Positions 58,609 to 64,000 of a stretch of DNA of 64,000 bases are shown here, in pieces (the first letter of the stretch is position 1; each line of letters opens with the position of its first letter). The DNA lies in the NCBI GenBank assembly GCA_032209605.1, contig JASFXZ010000013.1, positions 7,277,401 to 7,341,400 of the forward strand, written 5' to 3'. The notes beneath the pieces are model-generated. The model made no database searches. It worked only from the letters and a program-made list of their open reading frames with translations, and had not been told where the DNA came from. The position numbers and the translations under genes are program-made. Source of the DNA: Mactromeris polynyma. Lineage: Eukaryota; Mollusca; Bivalvia; Venerida; Mactridae.

Positions 58609-59875
58609 ATGTGTGCTGAGTGCTGATAATTGAGTGCTGAGTGTTGAATATTAAGTACTGATAATTGAGTACTTAGTGTTGAATAATAGGTTCTGAGTGC
58701 TGATAATTGAGTGATGAGTGTTGAATATTGAGTGCTGAGTGCTGATAATTAAGCATTGAGTGCTGAGTGTTGAGTGCTGAGCATTGAGTGCTGAGTGTTG
58801 AGGACTGAGCATTGAGTGCTTCAAGTGTTGAGTGTCGAGTGTTGAGTGCTGAGCACTGAGTGTTGAGCACTGAGTACTGAGTAATGAGTGCAGAGCATTG
58901 AGTGCAGACTGCTGAGATTTGAGTGCTGAGGACTGAGAACTGAGGACTGAGAATTGATTGCTGAGGACTGAAATTTGAGTACTGAGTAATGAGTGCAGAG
59001 CATTGAGTGCAGACTGCTGAGATTTGTGTGCAGAGGACTGAGAACTGAGTGCTGAGGACTGAGAATTGATTGCTGATGACTGAGAATTGATTGCTGATGA
59101 CTGAGAATTGATTGCTGATGACTGAGAATTGAGTGCTGATGACTGAGAATTGATTGCTAATGACTGAGAATTTAGTGCTGATGACTGAGAATTGATTGCT
59201 GATGACTGAGAATTGATTGCTGATGACTGAGAATTGAGTGCTGATGACTGAGAATTGAGTGCTGATGACTGAGAATTGATTGCTGATGACTGAGAACTGA
59301 GTGCTGATGACTGAGAATTGAGTGTTGAGGACTGAGAATTGAGTGTTGAGGACTGAGAATTGAGTGTTGAGGACTGATAATTGAGTGCTGATGACTGAGA
59401 ATTGAGTGCTGATGACTGAGAATTGAGTGCTGATGACTGAGAACTGAGTGCTGATGACTGAGAATTGAGTGTTGAGGACTGAGAATTGAGTGCTGATGAC
59501 TGAGAATTTATTGCTGATGACTGAGAACTGAGTGCTGATGACTGAGAATTGAGTGTTGAGGACTGAGAATTGAGTGCTGATGACTGAGAATTGAGTGCTG
59601 ATGACTGAGAATTGATTGCTGATGACTGAGAACTGAGTGCTGATGACTGAGAATTGATTGCTGATGACTGAGAATTGAGTGCTGATGACTGAGAACTGAG
59701 TGCTGATGACTGAGAATTGATTGCTGATGACTGAGAATTGAGTGCTGAGGACTGAGAATTGATTGCTGATGACTGAGAATTGAGTGCTGATGACTGAGAA
59801 TTGATTGCTGATGACTGAGAACTGAGTGCTGATGACTGAGAATTGAGTGTTGAGGACTGAGAATTGATTGCTGCG
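58609..59875. repeat. 21-bp minisatellite, about 55-60 copies
   Basis: Unit 'ttgagtgctgatgactgaga' plus 'a'. From 58,609 to about 59,040 the units are irregular (7-mer and 14-mer mixtures of 'gagtgctga'). From there to 59,875 the period is a steady 21 bp with 'gattgctg' / 'gagtgctg' / 'gagtgttgagg' subtypes. Confidence 0.93.
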
Positions 59876-61152
59876 CGCTATGTAAAGATCTTGGTTTCAG
59901 GTGTGTGGTCTATTTTGGTATCTCTATTTTGTGTTGTTCCACAAACAGCAAGCAAGCTAACCTTACCGATACATGTACGCTTAATTATCTCTCATCAATG
60001 TTCAACATTTGTTACATAAGCAACAAGAAATATGAAACAACAAATTGAATTTATTATCTAATCGATCGTCTGCGTATGTTGTTTAAAATTTGTGCTTTTG
60101 CCTCGTTCTGCATTCCGTGAAATTGTTAACCTCGTACAGTAATTCGCAAACATTTTTTTTTAATAAATTATTTTTGTACCTGTAAGAAACTCGGTTAAGT
60201 GATTGACGAGGCGGATAAGTGACGCGAGACAGAAATACTAAATTATTATCACTTAATGCCAGTAATATCTCCAGTTCATTAAGTAGCTTTAATACTTAAC
60301 AGATTTTTCGGTTATTGAAACAAACATTAAGCGTAGTGTTGCCATATGAACACTATACAGATAGAGCATTTATTTCAAGATGGAATATCGACATTTGTCG
60401 TTAAGTATTTACCAATGTTGCTATAACACTATGAAACAAACAGAACATTTATGTGCGTTAAAAGTGATAGCATTTCAGTAACACATAAATTGATCCCATA
60501 TCTCTAAATTGTTTTCAAATTGATAAAAATAACGCGCGTGCTGACAATAAAATCCCGCAAAATCTCGTTTATGACAAGTTTTAAATGAGACTTGGGAATC
60601 TTTGGATACATTAACATGTCATTCAGCCGTGTTTATGTCACTGACAATAGTCACTGTCTAACCGACAAAGCATTCAACCTTCACAAGAATGTGCCACAAA
60701 ACATCAGTTTCTGTCGTTCGCTTTCTCTGCCAGCTAAGATTCTTATCAAACAATTGGGTAAGTCGAAAACATTAACACTAGAATGGCTTCTGGGAGCGTT
60801 TGTTGTTGTTTTTAAAAGAAACATAATGTTGCTGCTAATAAGTTGACTTTATCTACAAGCTGAAACCTTACTCTGATATCGTACGGTAATTAAACAATAA
60901 ATGTCAAGGGAATTCTGTGATTTCTCCTATATACGAAGAAAGGTCGATGTTAATGTAATTGTAACAAGTGGGTAGATATAATCGCCTTGGTTATCAGATA
61001 TTTGGTCTATGATTCATATATTATGTGTGTTAAACATGTGTGCCCTAAGGGAGATACAACAGACCCCTCCTGGACACAACCTGTCCCAACACCTTATGCT
61101 AAGACGGACAAAACCCACCCCGTGATATAACCGGTACGATAAACCCTAGATC
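59876..61152. other. Unassigned interval
   Basis: An 84-residue plus frame at 60,592-60,846 has no domain or splice context. Nothing else recognised. Confidence 0.45.
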
Positions 61153-61460
61153 GTCATTTTAACGGAATGATAAAACCCATTTCGTCATTTTAACTGAATG
61201 ATAAAACCCATCTCGTCATTTTAACGGAATGATAAAACCCATCTCGTCATTTTAACAGAATGATAAAACCCATCTCGTCATTTTAACTGAATGATAAAAC
61301 CCATCTCGTCATTTTAACGGAATGATAAAACCCATCTCGTCATTTTAACAGAATGATAAAACCCATCTCGCCATTTTAACGTAATGATAAAACCCATCTC
61401 GTCATTTTAACGGAATGATAAAACCCATCTCGTCATTTTACCGGAAGGTTAAAACCCAGA
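61153..61460. repeat. 31-bp minisatellite, 10 copies
   Basis: Unit 'cgtcattttaacggaatgat' plus 'aaaacccatct'. Variation at 'acgg' / 'actg' / 'acag' recurs every third unit in the middle, suggesting a 93-bp trimer. Confidence 0.93.
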
Positions 61461-61943
61461 ACTGATTTAACATGTTCATGCAGTTTTCACGCTCAAATTG
61501 TCAATATCAGACTGATAAGAGTAAATATTGTGATTTGAGTGCCGAGTGTAAGTATCCATTATAATCCCGGGTCCTGATAGTTCGTACAGATAGGGTAGCA
61601 TAGCAGTTACTATTTCACTCATATTCTCTTTACTCGCCATTAAACGTGTTTTTGTTTTAAAGATACAATCGACAAACGGCAAAACATTGGAATTACTAAT
61701 GGAACTTTGGCAAAACATAAATCATACGTCATATCTTACAACAATCTTCTCTGTTTTAATCAGATCTGCCAGTAATTTGAAGAGAAAATCTCTCTTGTCA
61801 CCCAGAAATACATTCAACAAATTGTATCTTCAAACTGATTTGACTTAAGCCGCGATAAATATATCAAACATCTATTGACAACACAAATAGAGAACTATAC
61901 AAAATTTGAGGTCGTTTAAAAAAACATGATTAACATTTTGAAA
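61461..61943. other. Unassigned interval
   Basis: Nothing recognised. Confidence 0.5.
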
Positions 61944-62166
61944 TGAGCGCCGCTGTACGATTTCCACCATCAGCTTAAAGTGACGTCATTTCACCACGTA
62001 CTGACAGAAAGCAATATTTACCCCATATGGCAACATGAACACGAAGTGACCATATCCATGGAGTAAATATTGTTTCCTGCTTGCAAATAGTGGCATCACA
62101 TGTTGCGTTTTCTTGAAATGACATCACTTATAGAAGAGGTTGTAAATTCCATACGAGCGCTCAAAT
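61944..62166. mobile_element. MITE family M2, copy 2
   Basis: Ends 'atgagcgccgctgtacgatt' and 'ttccatacgagcgctcaa'. Interior conserved with 32,130-32,381. Confidence 0.8.
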
Positions 62167-62340
62167 AGAGTTGAGTAGGTACATAACATAAATTAATAAA
62201 TACATGTATGACAAATTTTTATCAAGTTGCACATTTTACTACACTTCACAAGAATAAATTGGACCCTCACGATATATGTATTCAATCATTGTATCACTTC
62301 TTAAATTCAGTTTTACCAAAATAATAACACTTTTTACTGC

Positions 62341-62524
62341 ACTTTTTCATACTACCTCCATAACAAGACAACCCTTAAGACCATTGAAAAGTGGTTGTTA
62401 TATTGCGGTGGTCTTAATATTGAGGTTGAATTAAGATTAAAACAGTGAAAATGGACCTGAAAATTGTGGTTTTAATTTCGAGGCGTTCTTATTATTGAGG
62501 TGGTATTTAATTGAGATTTTATTG
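62341..62524. mobile_element. GACCACC MITE downstream of the kinase stop codon
   Basis: The right end 'ttgagattttattg' before TA and alternating 'ggtggtctta' motifs match the family. The left tip is diverged. Its right end supplies a minus-strand AATAAA at 62,518-62,523. Confidence 0.75.
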
Positions 62525-62551
62525 TATGGCGGGAATTTTGAATACTTTATT
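62518..62551 (-). promoter_or_regulatory. Candidate polyadenylation signals of the kinase gene
   Basis: AATAAA occurs on the minus strand at 62,546-62,551 and 62,518-62,523, about 275 and 303 nt after the kinase stop codon. Hexamer matches are common in AT-rich DNA, so use is unproven. Confidence 0.35.
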
Positions 62552-62731
62552 TTCGACCACCCGAATCGTGTATGCCATTTCATTCCGTTTGAGGGGATAG
62601 TTAACACTAGGCCTTTTTAGGGAAAGATGTTTAGACCAAAGGAATTTTAAGCGTACCCAATATACGTTGTAATTCTTATATTTATCGACTGTGACAACAT
62701 TCAGCATGTCCATACACCGCATCATCTAAGT

Positions 62732-62818
62732 ACATTGAAACCTCAGCAATAAGACCACCATTAGTTTCTGAAAAAAGTCGGTCTTAATGTCGCGGTGGTT
62801 TGTGGGTGAGGTTCTACT
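62732..62818. mobile_element. Short GACCACC MITE next to the kinase stop codon
   Basis: 87 bp, ends 'cattgaaacctcagcaataa' and 'gtgaggttctactg'. It lies 7 bp beyond the stop codon, so it would form the start of the 3' UTR. Confidence 0.8.
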
Positions 62819-62825
62819 GTCTCAA

Positions 62826-62987
62826 CTAATCGTCGTCCGATTCATCGTCGTCATCATCATCAGAGAGATCGAACTTTTCTTTAAGCACTGAACGCGGTGC
62901 TGAGTCCTCGATCATCTTCAGTACCTCTCGTGCTGTCGGTCTCTTGATCGGGTTAGAAGATGTACACTTTCTAACAATGTCACGGAG
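62826..62987 (-). CDS. Protein kinase, last coding exon (partial gene)
   Basis: This exon encodes the end of a eukaryotic protein kinase domain. A polypyrimidine tract and CAG acceptor (62,988-62,990 on the minus strand) precede 53 codons and a TAG stop. Residues RKCTSSNPIKRPTAREVL match kinase subdomain XI, whose conserved arginine in the C-x(n)-P-x-x-RP-x-x-x-E pattern pairs with the APE glutamate and stabilises the C-lobe. After the domain comes a short tail and a very acidic end (D/E/S only, 12 residues). It joins in phase 0 to the exon at 63,621-63,707. The rest of the gene, including ATP-binding and catalytic loops, lies beyond the window, so substrate class and activity cannot be judged. 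The acidic tail could bind partners or be phosphorylated; that is speculation. Confidence 0.8.
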   Translation of the reverse strand, partial: LRDIVRKCTSSNPIKRPTAREVLKMIEDSAPRSVLKEKFDLSDDDDDDESDDD

Positions 62988-63620
62988 CTGAAAAAAATAT
63001 ACAAGACAACAATGAAATAATTCTGTGTTGGAAATTTACGCCGTTTTTTCAAAAGTATTTCAGTTATGTGCGACAGTCAGACGACCTTACCAGTGGTCCG
63101 GGTTACCAACCAGTACTTACAACTTCCTAACATGATTCTGAAATCGAGGACAAATGACTTTGGGTGTACATGTATTATCTTCAATCACATTGTCAAAGAA
63201 AAAGTACGCATCACCGGTGTAAATATGCGACAAAGGTTAAACTTGTTCGTGTCATATATAGGTTTAGTTTGTTTTTAATTGTATTCCGGTTACACACGTG
63301 ATCCGTGGAACTAGCCAGTGTTTCCGGTTTTACAACCACCATTTACCTGTCTAATCGCAATACTTCGACAGTTTCCGTAAAAGTTCGAAAATAGCCGAGG
63401 TGATCCGATTGTAACATGTCCTACCACAATCAACATCCCCACGTGAGAAGAACACGGAATGACTTTGCTTGTCCTGTTGTTAGAAGGAACACGCATGAAC
63501 TTCAAACTGAAATGTGCCTGGGTTTGACTTTAATGCCATCTAAAAATATGCGCACTCTAGCTAAGGAGGCTATACGGAGATAACTACGGAGTTAAATAGC
63601 AAATTCCATGCAGCAATTAC
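62988..63620 (-). other. Intron of the kinase gene
   Basis: Bounded on the minus strand by a GTAATT donor at 63,620 and a CAG acceptor at 62,988. A 70-residue plus frame within it is not supported. Confidence 0.65.
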
Positions 63621-63707
63621 CTCCCCTGATGGAACGTAAGTCTCCAATCGCAACATCTCGGCAATTTCCGTAGAGTTTGCCTCGTATTCATAGTATTTAA
63701 AATATAT
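63621..63707 (-). CDS. Protein kinase, penultimate coding exon (partial gene)
   Basis: An 87-bp exon in phase 0 at both ends, with CAG acceptor (63,708-63,710) and GTAATT donor. It encodes 29 residues ending EMLRLETYVPSGE. Spliced to the next exon this continues into LRDIVRKC, giving the spacing expected between the C-lobe helices before subdomain XI. Identification rests mainly on the splice signals, open phase and this continuity, because the 29 residues alone are not diagnostic. The preceding exon, which should carry the DFG and APE region, is not seen before the window ends. Confidence 0.65.
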
Positions 63708-63917
63708 CTGAAATACTTTCCATAGAAACTCCATACATCAACTACCTGCTGTCAGTTTGGAACTACTTTCGCCAACTTTACTTCTGAGGTTTATTTAAAA
63801 GATAGCCGCCGAGGTGTTCTAATTTGTCAGTATCGTGACTGTAAGAGGGGACTACTTTTCGTGTTCAATCGTTGACATATCAAACAAGTAATTACATAAC
63901 TTTGATATTTTCAAGAA
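63708..63917 (-). other. Presumed intron sequence upstream of the kinase exon
   Basis: No further exon found. A MITE begins at 63,918. Confidence 0.45.
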
Positions 63918-64000
63918 CAGTAAACCCTCAATAATAAGACCACTCTTGGGACTTTTGAAACTGGTCTTGATATCGAGGTGGAATAAAAAGCATAAGAGTG
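63918..64000. mobile_element. GACCACC MITE, cut by the window edge
   Basis: Starts 'cagtaaaccctcaataataa' and follows the family through 'ggtcttgatatcgaggtgg' until the sequence ends. Confidence 0.8.

Overview
The window looks like nuclear DNA of an animal, most likely a bivalve or other mollusc. It is AT-rich, shows no prokaryotic gene organisation, and is packed with short TA-flanked MITEs, tRNA-headed SINEs and long minisatellites. Two split protein-kinase exons with consensus splice sites lie at the right edge. The taxon is an inference from repeat style; no sequence here identifies a species.

Layout. 0-4.5 kb: a dispersed repeat, a palindromic CCAAT-type MITE, a complete minus-strand SINE, and one MITE inserted inside another. 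4.97-13.7 kb: three large tandem arrays (27-, 37- and 32-bp units). 14-19 kb: MITEs of two families and an 8-bp repeat. 19.7-21.8 kb: a 61-bp array joined to the SINE it seems to have come from. 22.3-27.4 kb: 23-bp, (TTCG)n, 32-bp CCAAT and 30-bp arrays. 28.6-36 kb: pogo/Tigger-like and other MITEs plus a SINE. 36.3-38.4 kb: irregular 14-bp and 19-bp arrays. 38.6-42.4 kb: a SINE, MITEs and a nested MITE cluster. 44.4-45.1 kb: an array whose unit is itself a hairpin. 47-55.6 kb: SINEs, a 32-bp array built from a MITE end, and hairpins. 57.2-61.5 kb: a 47-bp array carrying a CRE palindrome in almost every unit, a perfect 38-bp inverted repeat, and 21-bp and 31-bp arrays. 62.3-64 kb: the 3' end of a minus-strand protein-kinase gene, with MITEs in its presumed 3' UTR and upstream.

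Roughly a quarter of the window (about 16 kb) is tandem repeat. The main theme is that several arrays can be traced to a single-copy version of their unit inside a dispersed element nearby: the 61-bp array to a SINE, the 32-bp array at 51.8 kb and the 17-bp array at 40.8 kb to MITE ends, the CCAAT array to a palindromic MITE, and the 27-bp array to a repeat with another copy at 9.2 kb. I find no complete protein-coding gene. The only coding sequence I can defend is the last two kinase exons. The very long reading frames in the arrays follow from repeat periods divisible by three and are not called as genes.
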